A stretch of DNA of 64,000 nucleotides from Streptomyces griseomycini (lineage in GTDB: Bacteria; Actinomycetota; Actinomycetes; Streptomycetales; Streptomycetaceae), in NCBI RefSeq assembly GCF_014203535.1, contig NZ_JACHJI010000004.1:62001-126000 (forward strand), in the 5' to 3' direction. The first letter of the stretch is position 1; each line of letters begins with the position of its first letter. Of this stretch, positions 9,194 to 17,146 are shown in pieces. The position numbers and the translations under genes are program-made. A model generated the notes under the pieces. The model had not been told where the DNA came from and searched no databases. It saw nothing but the letters and a program-made list of their open reading frames with translations.

Positions 9194-9337
9194 CAGTTCT
9201 CCCCTTCCCCGTGACCGTTCTGCCGCTCACCCCAACCGCCGGGCGATCCCGGCAGGTTGTCCATCCTGCCACGCACGCGGTGGCACGCGCGGGGAACCAG
9301 TCCACCCGAGGGTGACCGACGCCACGCCCCCTGGCCT

Positions 9338-9343
9338 TACGAT
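9338..9343 (+). promoter_or_regulatory. Putative -10 (TACGAT) of a leaderless promoter
   Basis: TACGAT is 6 nt before the GTG at 9350, and no ribosome-binding site is present, consistent with leaderless mRNA. Confidence 0.5.
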
Positions 9344-9349
9344 GGCGCG

Positions 9350-9955
9350 GTGCTGGTCAAGTGGATTCGCTGCACCGTGGTGGACCGCCGCGGGTTCGAG
9401 CGGGGGCAGCGGAAGTGGGCGGGGCTTCTGGGGGAGCCGGGGTTTCGCGGACAGGGCGGGGGCTGGAGCCGGGGGCGGCCGGACGTGGCGCACGTCTTCT
9501 CCTTCTGGGAGAGCCGCGCCTTCTACGACTCCTTCATGGCGCGCTCCCACGACCGGCTCGCCTCGGCCCAGTCGGGCACCTTCAAGGACGCTCAGGTCAG
9601 ACTCTTCGACCACCGCTTCGACGTGAAGACCGGCTTCGAACCGCGCTTCACCGACGCCGACCTGCTCAGAGCGGCGCTGTGCCGGGTCCACGAGGAACGG
9701 GCGGAGCACTTCGTGTTGATGCAGGAGAAGGTCTGGAACCCGGCGATGGCCGGTTCGCCCGGGATGGTCCGCGGACTGTTCGCCGAAGCGCCCGGGAACG
9801 AGTTCCTGGTGCTGTCGATGTGGCGGTCCGCGGCCGAGCACGGCAAGTACCGCACCGAGAGGGTGGAACGCCTCGCCCTGCGGGCGCAGACGGAGGCCGA
9901 CGTCGCGGCCCTCACGGGGGACGTCGTGGACATGGAACCGGCCTGGACGGTCTGA
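9350..9955 (+). CDS. DUF4937/YdbC-type protein of unknown function
   Basis: A 201-residue protein, most likely starting at GTG 9350 (VLVKWIRCTVVDRRGFERGQ) directly after a -10-like TACGAT; the frame runs upstream to 9257 without a better start. It has two similar halves of dimeric alpha-beta-barrel or monooxygenase-like appearance: HVFSFWESRAFYDSFMARSHDRLASAQSG, then HFVLMQEKVWNPAMAGSPGMVRGLF and FLVLSMWRSAAEHGKYRTERVERL. These resemble the DUF4937 family. No catalytic residue can be assigned. It diverges from the TerD gene. Confidence 0.75.
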   Translation: MLVKWIRCTVVDRRGFERGQRKWAGLLGEPGFRGQGGGWSRGRPDVAHVFSFWESRAFYDSFMARSHDRLASAQSGTFKDAQVRLFDHRFDVKTGFEPRFTDADLLRAALCRVHEERAEHFVLMQEKVWNPAMAGSPGMVRGLFAEAPGNEFLVLSMWRSAAEHGKYRTERVERLALRAQTEADVAALTGDVVDMEPAWTV

Positions 9956-10061
9956 TTCCCGTACGCTCAGAAGACGTGCCCGGTGCGGCCCGCGGTGCGG
10001 GACGTGTGTGACCTACGCTGTAAGGGGCCCGCACGAGTGCCCGCCGGGTCGTCACCCGATC

Positions 10062-10067
10062 TAGGGT
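10062..10067 (+). promoter_or_regulatory. Putative -10 (TAGGGT) of a leaderless promoter
   Basis: TAGGGT ends 6 nt before the ATG at 10074 with no Shine-Dalgarno sequence between, the expected layout for a leaderless transcript. Confidence 0.55.
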
Positions 10068-10073
10068 TTCGGC

Positions 10074-10733
10074 ATGGCACGACCACGGCGCATCGTCCTT
10101 GTCCGGCACGGCGAATCAACGGGCAATGTTGATGACTCCGTGTACGAGCGTGAACCCGATCACGCCCTGGCCCTGACCGAGCGGGGTCTGCGGCAGGCGG
10201 AGGACACGGGCCGGCGGTTGCGGGGACTGTTCGGCCGGGAACGCGTCAGCGTCTACGTCTCCCCGTACCGCCGGACGCACCAGACGCTGAGCGCCTTCGG
10301 CCTCGACCCGGAGCTCATACGCGTGCGCGAGGAGCCGCGGTTGCGCGAGCAGGACTGGGGCAACTGGCAGGATCGCGACGACGTGCGTCTGCAGAAGGCC
10401 TACCGGGACGCCTACGGGCACTTCTTCTACCGCTTCGCCCAGGGCGAGTCCGGAGCCGACGTCTACGACCGGGTCGGCGGCTTCCTGGAGAGCCTGTTCC
10501 GCAGCTTCGAGGCCCCCGACCACCCGCCGAACGTCCTGATCGTCACCCACGGTCTGGCCATGCGGCTGTTCTGCATGCGGTGGTTCCACTGGACCGTGGC
10601 GGAGTTCGAGTCCCTGTCGAACCCGGGGAACGCCGAGATGCGGATGCTCGTTCTGGGGGAGAACGGCAAGTACACCCTCGACCGGCCGTTCGAACGCTGG
10701 CGAGATCCGGAGCCGTACGGGATCACCGGCTAG
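10074..10733 (+). CDS. Histidine phosphatase (phosphoglycerate-mutase superfamily)
   Basis: A 219-residue protein with the family's catalytic RHGES motif at residues 11-15 (VLVRHGESTGN), YVSPYRRTHQT with the second phosphate-binding arginine, the acid in RLREQDWGNWQ, and the second catalytic histidine in VLIVTHGLAMRLF. It is probably a broad or unknown-substrate phosphatase rather than a glycolytic mutase, because it is short and monofunctional. It is followed after 12 bp by the ADP-ribosylglycohydrolase gene. Confidence 0.9.
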   Translation: MARPRRIVLVRHGESTGNVDDSVYEREPDHALALTERGLRQAEDTGRRLRGLFGRERVSVYVSPYRRTHQTLSAFGLDPELIRVREEPRLREQDWGNWQDRDDVRLQKAYRDAYGHFFYRFAQGESGADVYDRVGGFLESLFRSFEAPDHPPNVLIVTHGLAMRLFCMRWFHWTVAEFESLSNPGNAEMRMLVLGENGKYTLDRPFERWRDPEPYGITG

Positions 10734-10745
10734 AGTGGCAGGGCG

Positions 10746-11654
10746 ATGACCGCTGATTCCTCTTCCGCCCGGCGCCTGGACCGCGCCCTGGCCAGCCTGC
10801 GCGGACTGTCGGTGGGGGACGCGCTCGGCTCACAGTTCTTCGTTCCGGTGAACTATCCGCTGCTCAAGCGCCGTGAGCTGCCCCACGGCCCCTGGCAGTG
10901 GACCGATGACACCGAGATGGCCTGTTCCGTCGTGGCCGTCCTGGCGGCCCACCACCGGATCGACCAGGACGCCCTCGCGCGGTCCTTCGCCGAGCACCAG
11001 GACTTCGACCGGGGCTACGGCCCCGCGGTGGGCCGGCTGCTGCGACTGGTCCGTGAGGGGGGCGACTGGCGCGAGCTCGCCGCCGCGCTCTTCAACGGAC
11101 AGGGTTCCTGGGGCAACGGCGCCGCGATGCGGATCGCACCGTTGGGCGCCTGGTACGCGGACGACCCGGAACAGGCCACGCATCAGGCGGAGATCTCGGC
11201 CTACCCCACCCACCAGCACCGCGAGGCCGTGGTCGGCGCCATGGCGGTCGCCGCGGCAGCCGCACTCGCCGCCGCCCCCGGCGGGCCGCCCGGTGCGGAG
11301 GCCCTCCTCGACGGGGTCATCGCACTGGTGCCCATGAGGAGCGCGGTCGGTGCCGGGCTGCGCCGGGCCCGGGACATGCTCGACTACGGGGACGCGGCCA
11401 CCGTCGCCGCCGTGCTGGGCTGCGGACGGCGTACGACGGCCCACGACACCGTGCCGTTCGCGCTCTGGTCGGCCGCCCGGGCGCTGGGCGACTACGAGCG
11501 GGCCTTCTGGACGACCGCGCAGGTGGGCGGGGACGTCGACACGACCTGTGCCATCGTGGGCGGGGTGGTCGCCGCCGGGAAGGCGGGGGCGCCGCCCGCA
11601 GAGTGGGCCGACCGGGTCGAGCCGCTGCCGGACTGGATGCCGACCCCGGTCTGA
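10746..11654 (+). CDS. ADP-ribosylglycohydrolase-family protein (DraG-like)
   Basis: A 302-residue protein starting with ATG 10746. Metal-ligand motifs of the family are intact: GLSVGDALGSQF near the N terminus, WTDDTEMACSVV (about 47-58) and QVGGDVDTTCAIVGGVVA near residue 260. The family removes ADP-ribose from arginine or other acceptors using two Mg2+ ions. The gene follows the phosphatase after 12 bp; a TAGAGT overlapping the upstream stop could also give it its own leaderless start. No ADP-ribosyltransferase is visible nearby, so the target is unknown. Confidence 0.88.
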   Translation: MTADSSSARRLDRALASLRGLSVGDALGSQFFVPVNYPLLKRRELPHGPWQWTDDTEMACSVVAVLAAHHRIDQDALARSFAEHQDFDRGYGPAVGRLLRLVREGGDWRELAAALFNGQGSWGNGAAMRIAPLGAWYADDPEQATHQAEISAYPTHQHREAVVGAMAVAAAAALAAAPGGPPGAEALLDGVIALVPMRSAVGAGLRRARDMLDYGDAATVAAVLGCGRRTTAHDTVPFALWSAARALGDYERAFWTTAQVGGDVDTTCAIVGGVVAAGKAGAPPAEWADRVEPLPDWMPTPV

Positions 11655-12107
11655 GGGAGCCGGCCCGTCTGAGGACCTGTCCGCCGGATCAGTCAGGTCG
11701 CGGGCCGCCCGAAGAGTGCTGGTGAGCCCCCGGGTGGCCAGGACGGGCTCCGGCGCCGAGGACTCTCCGTACGTATCGGGAACTCTGCGTGACAGGCTGC
11801 GCGTTCTCAGGACGTCTGCCGTGTGAGCCGTAGGGGCTCTGCACCTGCGGCGGATGGTGGAGAGCGTCGTCGAAGTGTGTCCTCGGGGGTGATCGTGAGA
11901 GTCCTGCTCGCCGTGCTGCTCGTCCTGAGGGCCGCGGTGGTGCGGTCCGGTGCCCCGGCCGGGGCGCTCGGGCGGTGGTACCGGCCCTCCGGGCGCCGGC
12001 GCGGGTCCGTCCGCCAGCGGCCGGACGGGGATCGGCCCGGTGCTCCCCGGCCGGTCCCCGTGGCCTCCGTCGGTGAGCTGCCGGGCCGGACCCGTGGTGT
12101 TCTCCTG
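11655..12107. other. Intergenic region, no supported gene
   Basis: A 453-bp stretch between the ADP-ribosylglycohydrolase and MFS genes, which converge. A plus-strand frame from a GTG near 11880 gives a short hydrophobic segment (VIVRVLLAVLLVLRAAVV) and then turns Arg/Pro-rich like an antisense shadow. I see no credible gene and no strong terminator. Confidence 0.4.
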
Positions 12108-13655
12108 TCAGCCGATGCCCGGACCGGCCGAGCCGGAGAGCGCCTCCAGGTCGCTCTTGCGGACCCGGATCACCAGCCATGCGGTGGCCAGGGCGAGTAC
12201 GGCCATCGCCGCGGCCGGGATGAAGGCCGTCGAGATGCCCTGTGCGAGCACCTCGTGTCCCCAGGGGGCGGGCAGCTGCTGCGTCTGCGCGAATTCGGCC
12301 TTCTGCTCCGGCGTCCCCTCGGCGAGGAAGCCCGGTATCTGCTTCTCCGCCTCGTCCCTGCTGGCCGTGCCGAACACCGTCGTCAGAAGGGCCAGTCCCA
12401 CCGACCCGCCCACCTGCTGGGTCGCGTTGAGCAGCCCGGACGCCGCGCCGGCCTCGTGCTGGGCCACGCCGGAGACCGCGGTGAGCGTCAGCGTCACGAA
12501 GTTCAGGCCCATGCCGAAGCCGAAGATCAGCATCGGGCCGAGGACGCCGCCGACGTAGGAGCTGTCGGAGCTGATCAGCGCCTGCCAGGCCAGTCCGGTC
12601 GCGGCGAGCGCCGAGCCGATGAGCATGAACGGCTTGGGCCCGAGGACGGGCAGGAACCGCTGCGACAGACCTGCTCCGAGCGCGATCACGACCGTCACCG
12701 GCAGGAAGGCGAGACCGGCCTCGATCGGGCTGTACCCGAGCACGTTCTGCACGAAGAGAACGATGTAGAAGAACATGCCGAACATCGCCGCGGCCAGGCT
12801 GAGCATGATCACGTACGTGCCCGAGCGGTTGCGGTCGGCGAACATCCGCAGCGGGGTGATCGGATCCTTGGCCCGGGACTCGATCAGCGCGAAGGCCACC
12901 AGCAGCAGCACGGCGGCCACGAACGAGCCGATGGTCACGCCGTCCCGCCAGCCCTCCTCCGCCGCGCGGATGAAGCCGTAGACGAGGGAGGCCATGCCGG
13001 CCGTCGAGGTCACCGCGCCCGCGATGTCGAAGCGACCGGTGTGTCGCTCGGACTCGTTGATGTACAGCGGTGCGAGTACGGCGATCAGCACACCGATCGG
13101 CACATTGACGAAGAGCACCCACCGCCAGTCGAGCCACTCGGTGAGCATGCCGCCCGCGAGCAGGCCGATGGCGCCGCCGCCCGCGGAGACCGCGGCGAAG
13201 ACGCCGAAGGCCCGGTTGCGCTCGGGTCCCTCCGGGAACGTGGTGGTGATGAGCGCCAGCGAGGTGGGCGAGGCGATCGCGCCGCCCACTCCTTGCAGAA
13301 CGCGCGCTGCCAGCAACTGCCACGGTTCCTGGGCGAATCCGCCGAGCAGCGAGGCGAGGGTGAACAGCAGGATGCCGGTCATGAAGACGCGGCGGCGGCC
13401 GAGGATGTCACCGGCCCGGCCGCCGAGGAGCAGCAGCCCGCCGAAGGTCAGGGTGTAGGCGCTGACCACCCAGGTGAGATCGGTGGTGCTGAACTCGAGA
13501 GCGTTCTGGATGTGCGGCAGCGCGATGTTCACAATCGTCGCGTCGAGTACCACCATGAGTTGGCAGGCCGCGATGACGGTGAGCGCGATACCGGGGTGTC
13601 CGTCCCGGCGGGCCGCACCTGGCTTCTGGTCCTGGATCAACGGAGAGGTTGTCAC
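12108..13655 (-). CDS. DHA2-family MFS drug exporter (EmrB/QacA type, 14 TM)
   Basis: A 515-residue integral membrane transporter with the 14-helix drug:H+ antiporter layout. Motif D1 is in LDATIVNIALPHIQ, motif A in GGRAGDILGRRRVF, motif B in LAARVLQGVGGAI, and motif C-like glycines follow. The start is GTG 13655 behind a GGGGG site. The C terminus (RVRKSDLEAL) is cytoplasmic. It is transcribed divergently from a TetR-family gene, with two near-identical palindromes between them, so drug- or metabolite-induced derepression is likely. The substrate is unknown. Confidence 0.92.
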   Translation of the reverse strand: MTTSPLIQDQKPGAARRDGHPGIALTVIAACQLMVVLDATIVNIALPHIQNALEFSTTDLTWVVSAYTLTFGGLLLLGGRAGDILGRRRVFMTGILLFTLASLLGGFAQEPWQLLAARVLQGVGGAIASPTSLALITTTFPEGPERNRAFGVFAAVSAGGGAIGLLAGGMLTEWLDWRWVLFVNVPIGVLIAVLAPLYINESERHTGRFDIAGAVTSTAGMASLVYGFIRAAEEGWRDGVTIGSFVAAVLLLVAFALIESRAKDPITPLRMFADRNRSGTYVIMLSLAAAMFGMFFYIVLFVQNVLGYSPIEAGLAFLPVTVVIALGAGLSQRFLPVLGPKPFMLIGSALAATGLAWQALISSDSSYVGGVLGPMLIFGFGMGLNFVTLTLTAVSGVAQHEAGAASGLLNATQQVGGSVGLALLTTVFGTASRDEAEKQIPGFLAEGTPEQKAEFAQTQQLPAPWGHEVLAQGISTAFIPAAAMAVLALATAWLVIRVRKSDLEALSGSAGPGIG

Positions 13656-13677
13656 TATGGGTCCCCCACGAGTGCGT

Positions 13678-13699
13678 CAGTGAACGCTCGCGTTCACTG
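13678..13699. promoter_or_regulatory. TetR-family operator 1 (perfect palindrome)
   Basis: A 22-bp perfect palindrome with core AGTGAACGCTCGCGTTCACT, 23 bp upstream of the exporter start. The half-site is AGTGAACGC. Confidence 0.8.
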
Positions 13700-13724
13700 T
13701 TGCGTCAACGGTAGGAGCCCTCGA

Positions 13725-13746
13725 CAGTGAACGCAAGCGTCCACTA
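13725..13746. promoter_or_regulatory. TetR-family operator 2 (imperfect palindrome)
   Basis: The core AGTGAACGCAAGCGTCCACT repeats the half-sites of operator 1 with one arm mismatch. Its centre is 47 bp from that of operator 1. It probably controls the regulator's own promoter. Confidence 0.75.
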
Positions 13747-13840
13747 AATGCGTCGTCGCTCGGCACGTCCCCCGCAGATGCCGTGCGTCGCGCGCCCATC
13801 CCCGGAATGCCCGCTTCCTCTGCTCGTTGGAGAGAGTCAG

Positions 13841-14464
13841 ATGGTTACTTCGAGCTGGGCGGCCGCCCGCACCCAGGCGGCCGCTTCCCGTCGACGTGGT
13901 GCCGTGCTGGAACGCGCGATCCTCGACGCCGCCCTGGAACAACTCAGCACGGTCGGCTGGAACGGCCTGACGATGGAGGGCGTCGCCGCCGGCGCCCAGA
14001 CCGGAAAGGCCGCCGTCTACCGCCGCTGGCCGTCCAAGGAGGACCTGGTCGCGGACGCGCTGCGGGCCGGCCTGCCGCGTTTCGACGCGGCACCCGACCT
14101 GGGGGGCGTGCGCGAGGACCTGCTGGCGCTGTGCCGGCGAGCGCGTGACGCGATGTTCTCCCGGCCGGGTGTCGCCCTGCGCTCGGTGATTCACGAGTGC
14201 GACACCACGCAGGCCGAACGCTTCCACGCCGTGATCGTCGAGGGGGTCGTGGAGCCGACCGTCCAGATGCTGCGCGAGGTGGTCGAGCGCGGAATCGAGC
14301 GGGGGGACGTGCGTCCCGACGCCGCGAACGGATATGTCCTCGACGCCATCCCCGCGATGATGATGTACCGCTCCAAGATGTGCGGAAGTGAATGGGGGGA
14401 TGCCGATCTGGAGGAGATGATCGACCAGTTGATGGTTCCGCTGCTGCGGCCGAGCGGCTCCTGA
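13841..14464 (+). CDS. TetR-family transcriptional repressor of the divergent MFS exporter
   Basis: A 207-residue regulator with ATG at 13841 after GGAGAGAG. The N-terminal helix-turn-helix (about 22-65) reads AILDAALEQLSTVGWNGLTMEGVAAGAQTGKAAVYRRWPSKEDLVADAL. The C-terminal ligand-binding domain (TetR_C type; REDLLALCRRARDAMFSRPGVALRSVIHE) is family-typical. Divergent arrangement with the exporter and two AGTGAACGC palindromes between them suggest it represses both genes. Confidence 0.9.
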   Translation: MVTSSWAAARTQAAASRRRGAVLERAILDAALEQLSTVGWNGLTMEGVAAGAQTGKAAVYRRWPSKEDLVADALRAGLPRFDAAPDLGGVREDLLALCRRARDAMFSRPGVALRSVIHECDTTQAERFHAVIVEGVVEPTVQMLREVVERGIERGDVRPDAANGYVLDAIPAMMMYRSKMCGSEWGDADLEEMIDQLMVPLLRPSGS

Positions 14465-14530
14465 CCGGACCCCGCCGAGGCGATGACGCTGCTCGGGGAA
14501 CCGGGGTGTCGCGGGCCGTTCCGGGCAGCG

Positions 14531-14536
14531 TACGCT
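14531..14536 (+). promoter_or_regulatory. Putative -10 (TACGCT) of rnhB
   Basis: TACGCT is 9 nt before the rnhB ATG (14546), with only AAGG between as a weak ribosome site, so the leader is short or absent. Confidence 0.4.
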
Positions 14537-14545
14537 AAGGGCGCC

Positions 14546-15247
14546 ATGCCGTACGAACCACCTACTCACACCGTCGAGCGCTCTCTCCGCGCCACCACCG
14601 GGGCGAAGATCGTTGCAGGTGTCGACGAGGTGGGGCGCGGCGCGTGGGCCGGACCCGTCACCGTCTGCGCGGCGGTCACCGGACTGCGCCGGCCTCCCGA
14701 AGGGCTCACCGACTCCAAGCTCCTCACCGTCAAGCGGCGCGCCGAGCTCGCCGAGACGCTGCGGAGTTGGGTGACGTCGTACGCGCTCGGGCACGCGTCC
14801 CCGGAGGAGATCGACGAGCTGGGGATGACGGCCGCGCTGCGGCTGGCGGCGGTACGGGCGCTGGAAGCACTGCCGGTCCGGCCCGACGCGGTGATACTCG
14901 ACGGCAAGCACGACTACCTCGGCGCGCCCTGGAGGGTTCGCACGGTGATCAAGGGCGACCGGTCGTGCGTGGCGGTCGCGGCGGCCTCGGTGATCGCCAA
15001 GGTTCAGCGCGACAAAATGATGGCCGAACTGGGTGTCGACCATGCAGACTTCGGTTTCGCGGACAATGCCGGGTATCCGTCGCCCGTGCACAGGGCCGCA
15101 CTGGAGGTTCGGGGCCCCACCCCGCACCACCGGTTGTCGTGGGCGTATCTTGATGCGCTGCCCCAGTGGCGGCACCTCAAGAAGGTCCGAAGCTGGGCGG
15201 ACGGAAGTGTTCCGGGAATCGATGGTCAGCTCGGCTTCGATTTCTGA
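14546..15247 (+). CDS. rnhB: RNase HII
   Basis: A 233-residue ribonuclease HII, which removes RNA from RNA-DNA hybrids and misincorporated ribonucleotides. The start at ATG 14546 (MPYEPPTH) gives the usual length; the longer frame to 14483 is not needed. Catalytic acidic residues lie in [16 protein letters not shown] (DEXGRG) and [10 protein letters not shown], with the later conserved [21 protein letters not shown] and YPSP motifs are typical of type 2 RNase H. It follows the TetR gene after 81 bp but probably has its own promoter. Confidence 0.95.
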   Translation: MPYEPPTHTVERSLRATTGAKIVAGVDEVGRGAWAGPVTVCAAVTGLRRPPEGLTDSKLLTVKRRAELAETLRSWVTSYALGHASPEEIDELGMTAALRLAAVRALEALPVRPDAVILDGKHDYLGAPWRVRTVIKGDRSCVAVAAASVIAKVQRDKMMAELGVDHADFGFADNAGYPSPVHRAALEVRGPTPHHRLSWAYLDALPQWRHLKKVRSWADGSVPGIDGQLGFDF

Positions 15248-15315
15248 CGGTTCCGCTCGCACTCATGTGCCACCCGGCGGCGCGAGCCGTACCAACGTTT
15301 GATAAAAATCAGCTC

Positions 15316-15945
15316 ATGCCTCTCATTCCCGAGGAGCCTCAGATTCACGAGAGTGCCCAGGGTCCCCGCGCCACTCCGGCCAGCGGCCGCACCGCGCCGA
15401 CCCCCCGCCCCGTACCCGGTCCCCGCCCCGCGGCTCCGTCGCGTCCCGGCCGTCCCGGCCCGCCGCGGCCCGCGCCGCCGACGCAGCGCACGCCGCGTGA
15501 CGCGACCGCCCCGGCCAAGCCCGGCCCTTCGGCTCCGGCCGCGCCCGCCGGTGCCGCTCCGCAGATCCAGTTGATCCCGGCCTCGGCCCAGGGGGCGCTC
15601 GACGCCGCCGAGGAGGCCGTGGACCTGCTGCTGGACTCGGGTCGTGCTCCCGGCGACGTGTTGGTGATCACCACCGGCGAGCCGCACCCGTGGGCCACCC
15701 ACGAACTGTCCTTCGGCGAGGCCTCCTACTGGGCCCAGCACGATGCCGGTGACGACGTCTTCTACACCGACGCCGGCGTCGCGGAGCGCGCCGGTGCGCG
15801 GCCCGTCGTGGTGGTCGCCGTTAACGGTGGCGAGCAGTCCGTGGCCGCCTCCGCCCTGTCGGTGGCCCGTGCCAAGGCCGGTGCCCTGCTGATCGTCTGC
15901 GGTGACCCGCAGCGGATCAACTCGGTGCTGGGCGCGGGCGTCTGA
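15316..15945 (+). CDS. Protein of unknown function with Pro-rich N-terminal half
   Basis: A 209-residue protein starting at ATG 15316. Residues 1-80 are Pro/Ala/Arg-rich low complexity (PRPVPGPRPAAPSRPGRPGPPRP) and probably disordered. Residues 85-209 form a compact alpha-beta domain (IQLIPASAQGALDAAEEAVDLLLDSGRAPGDVLVITTGEPHPWATHELSFGEASYWAQHDAGDDVFYTDA, then RPVVVVAVNGGEQSVAASALSVARAKAGALLIVCGDPQRIN). The end loosely resembles the last helicase motifs of UvrD-like proteins without a P-loop, but that is only an impression. It may share expression with rnhB, 68 bp upstream. Confidence 0.75.
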   Translation: MPLIPEEPQIHESAQGPRATPASGRTAPTPRPVPGPRPAAPSRPGRPGPPRPAPPTQRTPRDATAPAKPGPSAPAAPAGAAPQIQLIPASAQGALDAAEEAVDLLLDSGRAPGDVLVITTGEPHPWATHELSFGEASYWAQHDAGDDVFYTDAGVAERAGARPVVVVAVNGGEQSVAASALSVARAKAGALLIVCGDPQRINSVLGAGV

Positions 15946-16127
15946 GCCGGCACCGCGGTGCCGGGACGGACACCGCGGATGACGCGAGCGACGCGGTCGC
16001 GGCGTCCGCACGCTCGGGGACCCGGCGTGGCCGCGGAACCGGCTGGGCCGGTGCGCGCGGCTGTGCTGTTCCCGTGCCGGGCCGAGTCCGGCGTCGTGCG
16101 GACGCGCTGTGCCGTCCCGACCCACGA

Positions 16128-16145
16128 CCCGCCCCGGGGGGCGGG
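16128..16145. terminator. Weak hairpin between convergent genes
   Basis: CCCGCCCC (16128-16135) and GGGGCGGG (16138-16145) can pair around a very short loop, in the convergent intergenic space. Confidence 0.35.
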
Positions 16146-16175
16146 CCGGGGACGTCGAGCGGTCCGTGCGTGGCG

Positions 16176-16790
16176 TCAGCGTGCCGCCGCGCGGCGCAGG
16201 ATCTCCGACGGGGCGCCGCCGGTGCGCGGTATTCGGGGCGGGGCCTCGGACGTGGCGAACGGCTCCGGTGCCGAACCGGCGCTCGGATGGCGCCCGCCGC
16301 GCCCTTCCCCGAGCACCTGCCAACCGTCACGGGTCAGCGTGATGTACGCCCCGCAGCGCAGCCCGTGCAGTGTGCAGGCGTCTCGCAGCCCCCACATCCA
16401 CGCGCCGTCCTCCTCGGTCCAACGTGCGTCGCCGTCACGGCAGTAGAGCAGCACGGCGGTGCGTACCGGAGTGCGGCGCCGGAGGTCGTGCGGGATGACC
16501 CGGCGCAACTGGGCCAGCAGCACGTTGCGGAACATCCAGCCGTCCGCGGGGGCGGGGCGGCGGGTGAACGAAGCGCTCGCCCGCAGCCGCTCGTCCGGGT
16601 CGAGCACGGCGACGACCGCGGTCGCCGGCCCGGGGCGATGCCGGACGTGCAGTCCGCTGACGACCTCGCGCGGGTTGCGCAGCAGCGGAATTCCCGCGGC
16701 GGCCCACTCCGCAGGTTCGAGCACACGGGTGGCGGAAGCGGCGGACGTCGACAGCGATGCCGCCGAGGACGGAGCGAATCCGAAGGTCAC
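16176..16790 (-). CDS. Conserved-looking hypothetical protein
   Basis: A 204-residue protein. The start is fixed at GTG 16790 by an excellent AGGGAGG ribosome site 3 nt upstream; the frame continues to 16901 without one. After a Ser/Ala-rich N terminus come RVLEPAEWAAAGIPLLRNPREVVSGLHVRHRPGPATAVVAVLDPDERLRASASF, then WMFRNVLLAQLRRVIPHDLRRRTPVRTAVLLYCRDGDARWTEEDGAWMWGLRDACTLHGLRCGAYITLTRDGWQVLGEG. It looks like a soluble alpha-beta domain of unknown function. It is divergent from the RecQ-like helicase gene across 356 bp. Confidence 0.7.
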   Translation of the reverse strand: MTFGFAPSSAASLSTSAASATRVLEPAEWAAAGIPLLRNPREVVSGLHVRHRPGPATAVVAVLDPDERLRASASFTRRPAPADGWMFRNVLLAQLRRVIPHDLRRRTPVRTAVLLYCRDGDARWTEEDGAWMWGLRDACTLHGLRCGAYITLTRDGWQVLGEGRGGRHPSAGSAPEPFATSEAPPRIPRTGGAPSEILRRAAAR

Positions 16791-17146
16791 GGTCCTCCCT
16801 TCGGCTACGCCCACACTGCGGGCGGGGTCGGATTCGGGGGAGCGCGCACGCAACAGTGCCCTACCTGATCGGCGGGCGGGCCGTGCGGGTGCGGACCTCA
16901 ATTCTTCCTGTCGAACTTGGATGCGGCAACGAGCAATCGGGGCAGCCGACCGTTATCGGATGAAGCGCGGTTTATATCCCACACGCTGTCCTTCCGGACC
17001 ACGCGTGCGGCGTTCGATCACGACACGTTCGTACGTCATGGGCGAGGCGGGATTCCAGAGGGACGCGTTCCGGAGGAGCGTTCGCGATCGGACCATCACA
17101 CAGAGTGAAGTGGCCGATTGTCAGTGCCGTCGGGTTGCATGGGGAC
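16791..17146. other. Divergent intergenic region before the RecQ-like gene
   Basis: A 356-bp region that should hold both promoters. It is locally AT-richer around 16960-16980 (GGTTTATATCCC). No LexA box, riboswitch or gene is identified. The minus-strand end carries the ribosome site of the hypothetical gene. Confidence 0.4.

Noticed and set aside
11823..13730. 635-residue plus-strand frame opposite the MFS exporter
   Set aside because: Low-complexity shadow sequence; the minus strand encodes a clear 14-helix transporter.
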